From: Ascaris suum
Lineage: Eukaryota > Nematoda > Chromadorea > Rhabditida > Ascarididae
DNA: 64,000 bases
Assembly (NCBI GenBank): GCA_013433145.1
Contig: CM024179.1
Location: forward strand, 682,001-746,000
Direction of reading: 5' to 3'
Shown here: positions 25,701 to 38,000 of the stretch, one piece after another
Numbering within the stretch: the stretch's first letter is position 1
How the letters are laid out: every line of letters begins with the position of its first letter
Notes under the pieces: model-generated
What the model saw: the letters and a program-made list of their open reading frames with translations, nothing else
The model's database searches: none
What the model was told of the DNA's origin: nothing
Position numbers and translations under genes: made by a program

Positions 25701-28700
25701 TGTTTATCAGCAATCTTCCAAAATGTTTGTATCGTTTCGTGAAGGTATTATTTTATGAATTGTGCGTAAAATATACCGATGTGCGGATAACGTTTTATTT
25801 GCATATTTGCGGGGCAATTTTCCTTGTAAGTGGCACACTTTCGAGAGACTGATATCGTTTTGCTGTTTATAGTATGCGGACTATACGGGTACATCAGTCG
25901 AGGCAAGGGAGCAGCTGAAACTTGAATATACCGACGAAACACAGTTGAAGTCGATGATGGTCACTTTGATCGAGAGCAGTCTTGGTGTTCAGGTTTGTTG
26001 ATATATAACCTTTGTTGTGCAAGGAAGGACGGCGGTGTGGGGGGGGGGGGGGGGAGGGTGCTTGTAAAACTGATTTCTGATGGGTCATAGATCAAATTAG
26101 TAAATAGCTAGGGTATTAATTAAGGTAAATGGATGCTCTGTTAAGCCTCTTTCATGGCTTATAGACTGAAAGACTGCATCACCCTCCCCAGCAACTATTT
26201 TTGACTAAACTTATCTCTCTGCCCTCCCTTCCACCCCCCCCCCCCCCAACCCTTTCCACCTCCCTGCTCTGATCATTCCTAGTCTTCCCATCTGCGTAAT
26301 TGTCGGTGCTATCACTAACTGGCTTCAACACTCAACTTTTTTCGTTGGGTCACATTTTATCGACTCAGTGACGATTTGCTGATTTGCCTTCGTGTGATGT
26401 TGTCAGATCGAGCCACTACGACGCGTGTGTTACAGGCCTTTTTTTACAATATTAGTTTTTTCGGTTACTCTGGCTAGATGTATTCTGTCCAGAAGCATTG
26501 CCATGTTGGTTAGCACTTGAAGCGTTTGGTGGGGAGGGGGGGGGGGTTGTAATTTTTATCAATGTTTCTAGTTCCTACCGGTTGTTATATCGCGTAGATT
26601 TTTGTCTCCGTTTTTGTCACCTGAGGTTAGGAATGAATATATAAATATATATAGATGTTTGACCATTTTCTTTAAATAGCTTTTTTATTCTCTCATATTT
26701 CGAGTTTTTTCAAGGATTATTTCAACACTGCACTCGGCACGCAATTGTTGTACAAGTTCGAAAGACCACAATATTTGGATCTCGTTAATGAGCACACTAC
26801 TAAGAAGGTTGGTTTATGTTGTAATTTTTCGTGTTTTCATTCTTCCTTGTTAAAATGAGGTTTGATCCTCAATGGAATGGAATATATTTTATATGCAAAA
26901 GGAGATCTGCTATAAAGATACCCCTGGTTACGGGTAACGAGATAATGAAATTTAATGAGGAGCAGTGGGAACATGAAATAAAAGGAGGATATTAATTTTG
27001 AAACGTTCCAAATTCTCCTATGGGTTGTTTTTCCTTTTTTGAGTTTTCGTATTGTTTTTAATCGATCATTCTTGTAAGTGTTCTTTCTTGTTTTTGAAAA
27101 AAAGGCGGTTGTATTTTATACTGTAATATGCAAATTAGAGGATAAAGTAGTTGAGATTTGAATATGTGATAGGTGAGGTGAATATGTAAGTTGATTTAAT
27201 CGACGCAATTCGTAGGAATCGATCAAAGAGGAGCAATCGACAAAGCGGAAACGTGTCAACGATGTACCAACGACGGAAGGTATGATAATTGGTTCATTAT
27301 CGATTGTGTTGACTTCATCGTTTAAAACAAAAGGCAACATTTTTTTATTGTTGATCGAGATGTGATGTGACGGATGGAGACTTCATTCTTTTTTTTTTAA
27401 ATTTCGACGCCTTTGGTGGAGTGATCGCATATATAAGCTAAGTGTGTTGGAGTAACTCTGTTATTAGAATGCATTATTGACGACTGCATATTGCCAGCCG
27501 CATATAAGCAACACAGAATTTTTCATTTATTGTTTGCATTGTTTGCGAAGTTTTTCTGAAGAAGTTTAAAGGTGAAGTTCTTGTCGCGTTTATTCCCGCA
27601 GAGGTTTCGGATTAAAAGAATAGTACCCAAGAAGGCAAAGTTTAAACGGTGTTGTTAGGAATTTTTCTTTTAGGCAGATTGCTTCGTACAGGTACAGGCA
27701 GGTAGAGCTATATTGAAATGTGATAGTATCTGCAATATTTTATGATGCAGATACTTGATTATGTGTGACATAGTGGCAGTGAAGGAATGCGCAGGTAACA
27801 TTGCTAGACATATTTTATTGATATCTTGTGGGAGTAATGCTGAATTTGGTGTTGATTTCATCACCAACTTTATGCGCTTATAGGTTGTCGAGGTACAGCA
27901 TACTTTCACTTTGTGTCTCTACTAGCCGATCTTTCAGAGGGACCTGCGGTTGAGGAGACGTTTAAGCCTTCAGATTTCTATGGATTCATCCATCTGCTTC
28001 GTCTATTCGTTCGTTTTGGCAGTATGCTAAGGTGATTTGCACTCCATTTTGGGTTTAATACCTTTAATTAGGCACTCCCAAGCCAGTTTAGTATTCGTGT
28101 ATAGAACGCTGTGAAAATTTCAACGGTTTTTCTTTAAAAATTTGACTCATTATTTAACGTTCTTTCAAATTTTACTTCCTTTTCCAATCCCCACTCTCTT
28201 CCTTCCCCACCCCACCTCCCTTCCCCTCCGTTCCTCCCCGCCTTCATTCAAACTTCACTTTCCTTCCCACCCCTTTGCCTAACCCCTTTCCCTCCATTCC
28301 TCTCCTCTTTTTCTCTAAAACGCGAGGATGTTTAGCGTAGTTGAAGAGTCCTCCTGAAATCAGGGTTTTTTTTCCAGGGCATTTCCATATAAGAAAGGAC
28401 TCATTTTTGAAACTGTGGAAATCGTTGGCAGCCTTTAAAGAAGTTTTTCTGTTCAAATGTTAAAAAGCGTGACCTTTGTGACCTTTCTGGTACTGAGAGG
28501 GGACAGTTGAGTGAACGCCACATTCCGATGGCAACGAATTGGAAAGTTCAAGTTTCATTAGCAAGCGACCTACGATATAATAGCAATCACTGGACACTTT
28601 CCTGCCCCCCCCCCCCCTCCTACCGTGTTTTAAAGATGATTGAGCCTCAAGGTAACGTTATCAACTTGAATGTGTTAAAATATGTATATTTATAGCATAA

Positions 28701-29008
28701 ATAAGAACTCGTGAAATCCCACTACTTTATACGGGCGGAATGATCCGTGAGATTCCACTTCTTGTTACCGGTTGAGTAAAGGGAAGCGCTGTGAAAGTGA
28801 CGCTTGCATGTATGCCAAGTTGCTGTTTATTTACGTGTTTTGTGGTTTTAGCCTAACATCGTGGAGTGACCGTGCTTTACAAAGCATTGTGAGCCACGTA
28901 CACAATTTCCTGAAGTTCCTTGAAGTCAATAGGCACAAGTTCTTCGATATCGAGACCGACTATGAGGTTGCGTCACCCGAATATCAGCGCCGTGTTTGGA
29001 CCACCTAG
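17388..29008 (+). CDS. mrg-1: MRG15/MRG-1-type chromatin protein (chromo barrel + MRG domain)
   Basis: Eleven exons: 17388-17453, 18950-19090, 21493-21585, 23194-23365, 24095-24222, 24416-24526, 25873-25992, 26715-26807, 27216-27279, 27938-28031, 28852-29008. All junction phases agree and give 412 aa. Residues 29-95 form the chromo barrel (NDKVLCRHLDNLYYEAKI, then HYQGWNQRHDE across exons 2-3), which in this family binds H3K36-methylated nucleosomes. A Ser/Lys-rich linker follows (exons 4-5) with a basic SSRKRR patch, and a second basic patch, STKRKR, lies in exon 9. Residues about 187-408 form the MRG domain (VDDQDMIVRQMYLVRIPA; DFYGFIHLLRLFVRFGSML; FLEVNRHKFFDI). MRG proteins recruit NuA4/Tip60 and Sin3-Rpd3S complexes; in C. 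elegans MRG-1 is needed for germline survival. Introns 2 and 3 are 2.4 and 1.6 kb. The start is the ATG opening a frame that joins the chromo barrel directly. I saw no clear AATAAA soon after the stop. Confidence 0.93.
17537..17560. repeat. Diverged copy of the CRE/E-box unit in MRG intron 1
   Basis: This 24-base segment differs from the first unit of the upstream array (17111-17134) at only three positions by eye, all transitions. The changes break both the TGACGTCA palindrome and the E-box. It lies 84 bases after exon 1, so the element flanks the first coding exon. Confidence 0.6.
19550..20345. other. GC-richer block inside MRG intron 2, unidentified
   Basis: About 800 bases stand out from the AT-rich intron by higher GC and by open frames on both strands (for example 20065-20337 minus). 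None of the translations shows a motif I recognise, and no terminal repeats are visible. A decayed mobile element is one explanation. Confidence 0.3.
22667..22737. repeat. (TA)n microsatellite
   Basis: About 35 uninterrupted TA dinucleotides lie in intron 3 of the MRG gene. Confidence 0.95.
25618..25629. repeat. Homopolymer G run (12)
   Basis: Twelve G in a row lie in MRG intron 6, the first of several runs in this gene. Others are a G run at 26039-26054 (16), a C run at 26234-26247 (14), a G run at 26536-26546 (11) and a C run at 28605-28617 (13). Confidence 0.9.
28171..28318 (+). repeat. Polypyrimidine tract
   Basis: About 150 bases are nearly all C and T on the transcribed strand, in the last intron of the MRG gene. 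Runs such as CCTTCCCCACCCC occur without a fixed unit. Confidence 0.8.
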
Positions 29009-32000
29009 GTGGAGCAGCCAACTATCTGTCTCTTCATCTTTGTTGCGCTTCTAACGTCTGAGCTCTCATACAGCATTTTTTACTTGGTGAGTTATTGTGT
29101 AGAAATAACTGCTTAGAGATTTTTCACTTAGTGTGACTTCAGGTAACGGGAAATAGACTGACTACAATGTGATGCTCAGAATCACCATGGTGGTACTTGA
29201 GCTGAGCAGCCAGCGAAATTTTGTTTACGATAAGCATTGACATTAATGTCTGTTGGATTCGTGGTGAAAGGCAAGAAGCTAGGGGGAGGGGGTTTATTGG
29301 GGATATGGCAGGATTGGTTGTGGAAATATGAGGATGCGCTGTCATCCATAAATTTTGTCTGTAGTTTATTGGGGAACTCTGGGGAGAGTCGACGAGTGGT
29401 GTTGTTTATAGTCGTGGATAACGTTTTCAATTCGAATTCAACTTCGCAATGTGCGTTTTATCATTGAATTGATGTTCAGATGTTAGGACGTTTGCCGTCC
29501 TTTCTTGTTGCTCATTCATATTATATTTTGGCAATGTTTTTCGTGATTTTGTTTTATTTTATTTGTTTTAAAAAAGTGTTTTGGCTAATCATTTCTGTTA
29601 CCTGGGTGAAGCAGTAAGTTGGAGTACGCCATGTAATAGATTATCGGAAATGATCTCTTTTTTTGCTTGCTTCTTCACCACCTTCATTTCTCTTCCTTCT
29701 TCTTCTCTCCCCTCCTTTCCTTGAATTATACTAAAGTCCGTGAGAGTACAGTGATTTTTGCAATTTTGAATGGTATATGTTTCGCAGATGTTGTAGGTAT
29801 TACCTGGTATAAGGAACAGGTACATGTGTTTATTGGTGGTGCAAGTAGCAGTGCTTCTGGTGGAGGTGGGGAGTTGAAAAGAAATAAGGACGAGGATATT
29901 TCTTCATTTTTTTTGTGTATATTGTGTTTGGTTTCATTTTCGCTAATTATGTTTGCCGTTTCGAGAGCACTTTTTTTGTTTTCGTGGTGAAGAGGAGGAG
30001 TTAATCTGAAGTACCGAGTCATTACCATGACGATGGCGTACATAGGAATGCTTCTTATTGGTTATATATTTTCGAGTTTCGTGTTTTTCCATTTCTTTAT
30101 TCATAAGATTCTATTACCTTTATTGACTCGATGTTGTGATGGTATGCTTTTACAGATTGGTTATCTTCCTTTTCATCGTACTTGAATGGAGTGTTGCTGT
30201 TGAATGGGCTAAACTGGGCGGGGAGGGGGAGAGGCTGCAAAGGGGGTATATATATTTTCTCTGCTGTTATGACTGATAATGTTGTTCAGGTTGTTTGCTT
30301 ACTGCTTTGTTGCTTACTGTTTCCCGTTGATCGCTGTAAACTCGTAATACCTTTTATTTATATTGTTACAGAAAAGAGAGGAAGTGATGGCTGCTTTAGA
30401 GGAAGGACTATTCATCGGCATGAACGAGACCTAAAAATGAGAGATGCTGTTTTTCATGTTTCTAGGAGATATGGTGATAAGATGCATAGGGAGGTGCTTT
30501 AGAATGGCATCAATTTCTGAACCTTTATGAACGTATCGTATTATGGTGATGATTCTCCACCTGTGGACAACATATTCGTAGAAGGGAAGGGGGATCTATG
30601 CATGTCATCATAGCATTCAGAACGGTAGGGCAGAGTACCCTCCGTTATTTGCGATATCTGTGCATTGCATAGAGTAGTCTTTTTGAGGAAAAGCTTGATC
30701 GATTGAGGGAGCAAATGGGTTTGTGCAATAGCTTTAGAAGCCGAGAAAAAGAGTCGAATACCAACTCATTGTTTTCAAAAATAAGGGATGGGAATATTTT
30801 TACCTCTTTGGACGTTCGGCTGTTTTTTGCCTGTTTCGCTATCGGGAATTGTCGTCTTTACTCTAATGCATGCTTATTGTTTTTTGAAAGGTTTTTTTTA
30901 GCGTTTTGCAACTAAATATTGCTAAGTGTTGTGATCGAAAGTTTTTAAGGGGGCACACAGCGCAAGCGATTGTCCAACTCGAAATGGAGACAGAAATATG
31001 AGTTCGATAATCGGGGGTACTATAGTAACATCCTTAGAGTATATGCTGTTTCTGTACGAAAAACACACAAAGAGGTCAACAAGATTCTATGGCGGTGTGC
31101 TTTTGAAATGAGTCGTGGAACTTGCTCGCATTAGCTGCTCTTTGGCGCCGGAAGGATTGCACCATCGGAATGTTGGATTGCGAGGTTGCCTTTGAGCAAT
31201 CTTAAGGTCAGATGTGTGGAAAACAAATGTCTCATGCAAATTATGTAACTACCGAAGCATCAGCGCTTTTACGTGTGTGATATGTTTGAATGCATAGAGA
31301 GACCATAGAAAGAGTGGCTTTAGAAGATCTACGACAATATTCGGATATCCTTCAACGTTTTCATCGGATAAGCCTGTTGCAGGAAAGAATTTGAACCCAC
31401 CTTGCCCGTCTCCTCTTCCTGTTGCTGTAATATTTGTTTTCAAATTGTCGCTTCCAATGTGTTCATTCTTTATGTTGTTGGTACCTTTCTACACCTGATT
31501 TTTACGTTCAGTGGTGCAATGGTTGGGTTGAATGTATCAAAAAGCTCATATTTATGTTAAACCTCCACAAGTAAATAACAGCAGAGATTGCCTTTAAGGG
31601 TAAGGAATAGATGTTCGTGTTTTCATTGTTATTTACGGTCGGCGTTTGGTTGCGATACTATGCCTTTTGCTGTCTGCTTAGTTAGATATCATGACCATCC
31701 GCTACCCTGAGGTTAATTTCTCACCTTGAACTCATATTCAATAAACTCGTATGGTACTGAAATAAAGTGGTTGTTGTTTTAAAAGGTACTTGGTGATGGT
31801 GTCCTGCGAGCAGTCATCCTCCCATCCGCACTTCTTCGGGAAACAAAGGCAGGCTTTGTTCTCTCTAATTTTCATGTCCTTCTTCAGTCCTTCGATCAAC
31901 TCCCATCACCATCCACTTCGGCAGCACCTCCCGCTTATACGCTTCCCGCCAGGCTCTCATTTATGAAAAACTGCTATGTTAAAACCCACAGTTCAATGAT

Positions 32001-32453
32001 ATGAAAGCTCGATCATTGCCTTCTAGAAGATATAATGTGTTGGACCTTTCGCCTTCTAGAAGTTAAATTCAGCGGAACCCTGCAGAGGTCGTATCCACCG
32101 ATGCCATGCCGCAGTGGGTACGGAGGAAGACCGGCGAATTGCACGTTGGCGGGGGCCATTGCAGCTGATGGCTATGGACAGAGAAGACGTAACCTCAAAG
32201 GATAGAGTCGAGAAAGTTTGTGCGAACGAATGGATGTTGCTGTCGGAGACATGATGGCGAGATGCTAGCGTGCACACTTGCTCCCACTTTTTGAACTGGC
32301 GTAGTCGGCATTTCTATGTATGCTAGGATCGCGACCTGTTGACACGCCCACGTTCCTCCCTTTTTCAACAGAGGGCATTCGGTTGAATTCTCATATCAGC
32401 TTCAGGACAGAGGTACGACTTCCGACGAGAAGGTCATGAGTATGCTTTTGCTT
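29009..32453. other. Downstream of MRG gene: no recognised gene
   Basis: This stretch holds the unresolved 3' UTR of the MRG gene and AT-rich sequence. Isolated open frames of 70-110 codons (for example near 29667-29990 and 30182-30502) lack recognisable domains and a consistent splice pattern. A C/T-rich patch lies at 29690-29725. Confidence 0.45.
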
Positions 32454-32485
32454 GCTGATGTTTTTACGCAAAGATTGAGTGACAG

Positions 32486-32775
32486 GAAATCAGAATCTAG
32501 TTTTCAGAGAGGAAAAAGACGTCCTTCAATTCCATGCGCAGGAGATTCGATTGTTCAATGTGCAATATTCCAACATCATTACACAAATAGTATATGTTCT
32601 TAAATCTATAACACCTCCTCAGGGTGCACCCATCATCGACATCGATTTATATTCTTTAGGCGATTTTTTAAGGAAAGAAATGAATTATAAAGAAGAAAAT
32701 AAGCTAATTAATCCTTCTGAAAGGATTCTTCATGAGAAAGGCATTGCAAAATTATGGAATGAAACACATGCATGA
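32486..32775 (+). CDS. Possible coding exon(s), unknown protein
   Basis: An open frame of about 97 codons begins near an acceptor-like AG at 32484-32485 and ends at TGA 32773-32775. It reads FREEKDVLQFHAQEI early and SLGDFLRKEMNYKEENK later, with the charged mixed composition of a soluble protein. An internal CCTCCTCAG at about 32614-32622 also looks like an acceptor, so the last 50 codons could be a terminal exon. I recognise no domain, and the next plus-strand exon upstream is not found. It may be a chance open frame. Confidence 0.25.
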
Positions 32776-33407
32776 AATATAAGAACCACTAAGGGTACTT
32801 ATGAAATATGGGTTCAAAAAGCGGAAAAAAATGGCCTCAAAACGACTTTCAAATATTATTTATCGAATTCTATGCGGTCCTTTTGAATCATGTCCTTCTC
32901 ATACTCTTAGTCTCAGATTCCCTTCATTTAGAGCTTATTTTCCTTTGCATTATCTACCTTCATCATGATCGATGCATAAAGATACATATTAAATCAACCT
33001 GTACATTCATTTTACTAGTATCAGCTAACAAAATTAGAGGAATTCAGCAAATGAATTTCAAACCCCGCTGATCGATTTTCCCTTCACTCCTCACTATTCC
33101 TCTCAATTCCAAATCCTCCAAAATCTTCAAAATTAATGCGAACGAACAAAATTTCCTCTTCGATCTTCTGCACGGTTCATCTTGCAAATCACTCACCTGT
33201 TTTTGCGATTCCCTTCCCACTTATCAATGATTTCATCGAGTTTTAAAGATTTTTCTTGACTTTTTCCCCAAAAATCGCTCTTTTCCTTTCATCATTTATC
33301 TAAGGATATTAGAAGACTTAAATATTGAAAAAAAAATATTTAAGTCCATCCAAATTGCATAAAGGAACAAGCAACATATTATCTCCCACATCGATATTGC
33401 TCAAGTA

Positions 33408-33512
33408 ATGTTTAAGATGCACGCCTTGCTATCGTCTTATTGCTTCGTATTGATGTTATTGTCGTCTTATGTCAACACTTCGCTTATCACTTTCACTTTG
33501 ATAGGCGTACTC
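33408..33512 (+). CDS. Possible first exon of a secreted protein
   Basis: The frame starts with ATG and encodes a strongly hydrophobic stretch (LLSSYCFVLMLLSSYV) typical of a signal peptide, followed by NTSLITFTLIGVL. A donor-like CTCAG|GTGTGG follows near 33512. The frame otherwise continues to a stop at 33630-33632 with no recognised domain. I could not find a second exon. One possibility is a small secreted nematode protein; chance is another. Confidence 0.25.
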
Positions 33513-34238
33513 AGGTGTGGTCGTTGCAATAGGTTAAGCACTATTTTGAGTGATAGTATCAACACGAATTTCCATCTGCAGTCAATATCGTTATGCCAGC
33601 GCGTCTACGTTTTAGACGTTCACTTCAATTAAAGTTAGTTTTTTTTTTTTTTGATTATATTTCTATTAGAGTATTTTTTTATTTCTAAAGTTGTAAAAAG
33701 TTGTAAAAAGTTTTTTTTTTCACAATCGAAATTAAAACTTGAATTGAATATTCTTTTAAAGTAAAATTATGATTAGAATTTAGTATTTTTTAAATCAAAT
33801 GTAATTTAGAACTAAGCTTCTTTAAGAAGCGATTATAAGTCTAAGAGACTAAGCTTAACAAAGCATTCTTGAAGACTACCATAGCACTGTTAGCAGATGT
33901 GTTTTTGAGCAAATTCATAAACCCGCACCTCTTAAAGATAAAAGAGGCTCAAATTTATAGATTTACTAAAATATTCCATAATTGTTCAACATGAATGGTG
34001 GGAGGGAGGGGGTACAAGGATGATACAAGGGTGGTGCAAGGGGAGGGGCTCAACTTACAACTTCCCTTTATGTAGTAATTTCAATGGAATATTTTTCCAA
34101 AAAAAAAAACTTTTTTTTTCCACTTGTTTGCATTAAAATCACTCAGAGTTGTGGAATTTTTTTTTATTTATTTTTATTTTTTTTTTTGCACACAGATCAA
34201 TATGGTCGTTCACTAAAATGTGATGCGTTATGTGCCCA

Positions 34239-34366
34239 TCACTTACTAGTGCAGTATTGAGTGCAACCAAGAAACTTCACTTGAATGTTTTCGCCACCCT
34301 CATCGATGTCTTTTACATAGAGACGATAGTTGTTCTTCGGGTGATGTTGATTTGCATTTGTTAGCT
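34239..34366 (-). CDS. Exon-like open frame, possible 3' terminal exon of an unknown gene
   Basis: On the minus strand an AG precedes a 42-codon open frame ending in TGA. It reads HPKNNYRLYVKDIDEGGE and then FLGCTQYC, a protein-like mix with a closely spaced Cys pair suggestive of a secreted or extracellular domain. The acceptor (AAAAGAAG) is poor, and I found no convincing upstream exon on the minus strand. I do not recognise the family. Confidence 0.25.
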
Positions 34367-35040
34367 CTTCTTTTATTTATTCTTCTTTTTTAAAAATATT
34401 TTCAACGTTTTTATTCATCCAAATAATTTTATCAATTATCTCTAAAATTCGTTTTTATTATTTTATTTTCAATTAATTTAATATTTATTCGCATCGTTTA
34501 ATATTTAATTATGATTTATTTAATATTTTCGAAGATAAATAAAAACTTTTAATTGAAATTTTAGAAAATTTTTATTTTGTATTTTTTTTAAAATTACTTT
34601 GTTGTTTACTAAATTAAATTAATCTAATTTTTGAAATATTTTATTTTCTATTAAATCAAAATTAATTTTCAAATATTCTTCTAAATTATTAATTTAATTA
34701 CTTAAATTAAGTTAAAAATAAATTCGATTATTAAGGTATAAGTTGAATTCGGCAATAGAATATATAGTTCAACGATGTGCTCTCATAAGGGATTCTCTCA
34801 AAATGGAGTAATCGTTGCATATCTTTTCAGCTGCTTAAATATTCTCTAAGTTTTATTTCAGCAATGAAGTCGTTTTTTTTTTTCGTTCCTCAACAAAAAA
34901 AGAGAGCATTATCAATGAATTTCAGCTATTAATGATTATTGAGAGTGCTAAATTTTTTCGATAACAAAGGGACATTGAAGATCGGACTTAGAATTGCTGC
35001 AATAGGTCATAATAAGGTGTATGTCACGCATGCTAAGACG

Positions 35041-35080
35041 AATGGACAGACAGACAGACACACACACACACAGACATCCA
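35041..35080. repeat. (GACA)n/(CA)n simple repeat
   Basis: Tandem GACA units run into CA dinucleotides. Similar AGAC stretches occur at 42915-42934 and about 56730-56755. Confidence 0.75.
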
Positions 35081-38000
35081 AAGGCATTTCGACACCACAA
35101 TAACGACATAAATGCAACTTTTTTTCTTGTAAAAGCGCATTTGACTTTTATAGCTTCTTAGTTCTCGCTTTTTTGCTGTCCACTATCATCCGAGATCGAT
35201 ACATAGAATCCTATCGGAATTTAAACCCGCTTGGTCGGCGGAAACTGACCAATTTCGTTGACTTGAGTCAGCATAGCTGTCATATTGTTGTCGATGAAAG
35301 TCTCTCTTTTATTCGCATTCTCTCTTTTTATTTCGTTCCGCGTCTAATAATGGTAAAAAAAAACCGTACAAAATTCTTTTGATAATTTACCGTCAAGATT
35401 ACTTTATAAACAAAACTTGCTTTCAACCGAATATATTTCAAAAATACACATCGATTACTGGCCAAAGGCATTCGTTTGAAAATGAGTATGTTTCATTTGA
35501 TTGAATGCATTTCACTAGTTTGTAATCAAGCTAATAATCTAAGTGCAATCGAATTATACCAAACTTGGTTGTAATTCGAAAAAAACCCTGAAAAATGGTA
35601 CTTGAAGTTCAATCGATCGGTCTTTATCACCAATTCTCTTTCGGCGCATTTGCATAGCTCTAGCTAAAACAACTTCCAAATTTATATCGTATATGAATGG
35701 CAAGTTATTTTTATAATTGACAGTTGGATGAGGTGATGTGCAATAGGTATGCATTTAGAACATATGTACTAATCGATTGGAGTGTAAACAACAACTCGAA
35801 TTGCACTGTTGTTGCGTTATTTCATGCAAAGGTTGTCGATGAGTGGAGTGCTGCTTTTTGCTTCAAAATATGTTCGCTCACTTGTCTTCATTTTGTGCAC
35901 AACATTCAAATCACCTGACGACTACCTTTACGGTGATGTTACACCTGGAATGATAATCGTTTAATTACTATTGCGCGTTGTGCTACAACGATAGTAAACA
36001 CTCTCATCTCTTATATGTGTTGTTCATTTCCGCTTATACGCCAAAAATTCTCATCATTGGTATAAAACGAAACTTTTAGTGAATTAATTTAAAGTATTTC
36101 AATATAAATGTAAATTTATAAGATGAAATTAAAAAATTAAAATTCTCTGAGTGAAATTTTAATGCAAAAATTAATGAAAAATTTTGATATTATCACCAAA
36201 AGAATTTGATAAGAATTTCACCATAAGCGAAAAAATTTTGAAACGGATATATCCCATTCGTTTGCCGATTCTTTCGAATAAAATAATGATCGGAATGTTA
36301 ATTAGTTGGATTGTTCGATCGGATATGGCAGGACGCAAAAAATACGATGATATATGAATCTCACATATGAGCAATTCTAAACGATCAACGAAACTCGATA
36401 GCTTTGAAATAGTTCGTTATGAGGGAAATTTAACCGACGAAAAGAGTGTTTTCTAGAACTCAAAAGGTAACTTTCCTCTTAGGACGTAATTATCGGGAAT
36501 AGGGAGGATGGGATTGGCTGGGGGAAGGGGTTGGGGGGGGGAGGGAAGGAAATGTGTGGGAGGAGGCAGGCAATTTTTATTTCTCCCACACAATTTCGAT
36601 AGTTGATTGCTAAAGATTTCAACTCTACCCTTACTCCTTCCCCTTTTATCCTCAAAAAAAGACCATATCTTGTGAACTCCAGTGATCATTTTCAAACGCA
36701 TCTCCAAGTTTTCGGTAAGCATCTTCTTGATCCAATGAAATAAACCCATAATCGAGGGGTACTTTTGTCTATTGGGAAAATTTTTCTGAGAGGATATTTC
36801 TTTCATTATTCTTTTCTTTTCAGATGTTTATTGAGTCATTATTTCTTTATTTATAGACTTTTCCCTTTTTTGAATTGTTTCGGCAATTCGATGAACGAAA
36901 GAAAGGAATCGATTCGCTATCGTTTGTTTTCATTGTTTTCGATAGTTTTTACACGGTTAGACTAGGATCACTTTATACCTCACATTGCTTCATATTTCTA
37001 GGACAGGTGAGTGCTCATAATCTGTCATTGACTCCTGTTTAGCATTGGATCAACTCCTCTCTCCCCCTTGGGGTGATATTATCGATGGTGGGGATTATAA
37101 AGGAAATTGTCGAGCACCGTTCCCTCTTTCTCTTTTCAGTAAACGATCTCAGTGAAATTATGAGATGCGTTGAGGTTCTGAACAGTAAGCTCATGCTTCA
37201 TGAAGAAGCCTTACTTTATTAGTGTCTCTTTACTTTGCTTTATCAGCATCTTTTTTCTTTATCAATATCTCTTTATTTTGCTTTATGAGTACCTCTTTCC
37301 TTTCTAGAACGGCAGTTAGTTTAAACGATACCATGGTCTAGGCATATGTTTGTTACACTGATTTCCCTTTTAATTTCCCATTCAGTAATCGCAGTTCGTG
37401 CCCTCTATGTCAAGTCGATGTACCCGTTTATCTTTCAAGGGTCAATAATACGTTTATTTATGCCGGCCGGTACGGCTTTGAGCCGTCTTACGCCTGCATG
37501 CACGAGAAATCTCTTCGGAGATAACCGGAATAACCGGATTGCTGCACAATAGCGCAGTGGATAACTGCCCCGGGGGTAGTAGCAGATGGAGGGGGGTTCG
37601 AGTGTGCGGTGGCCGTTGAATTTATCGCTTCTGCTCTCCCTCTATGTTAAACGTGTCCATTGAGATAATTAAGGACGAAATATAAAACCGATGTTGAAAT
37701 GAATTAAATGCGTATTCGTAATTAAGAAGCAAAAAGTAGCAAACAAAAGTAGTCGGTCATTTCCGCCAAAAGTAGGACTTTTGAGCTCAGGTAGCTTTGC
37801 TTATCATCAGTCTTTTTGTTATCTAAAATATTACCATCACCTCCCTCCCCCATCTCTCCCCACCTTTTAGGGGTAAATTGCCGCAACACGGAACTAATGA
37901 ATTGTAAATTTTACTTCCGGCTGTATAAGCCATTACATATTATGGCACAGATTTGTATGAATTTCATCGATATATGAGAGAACATATAATGGTCTATGTG

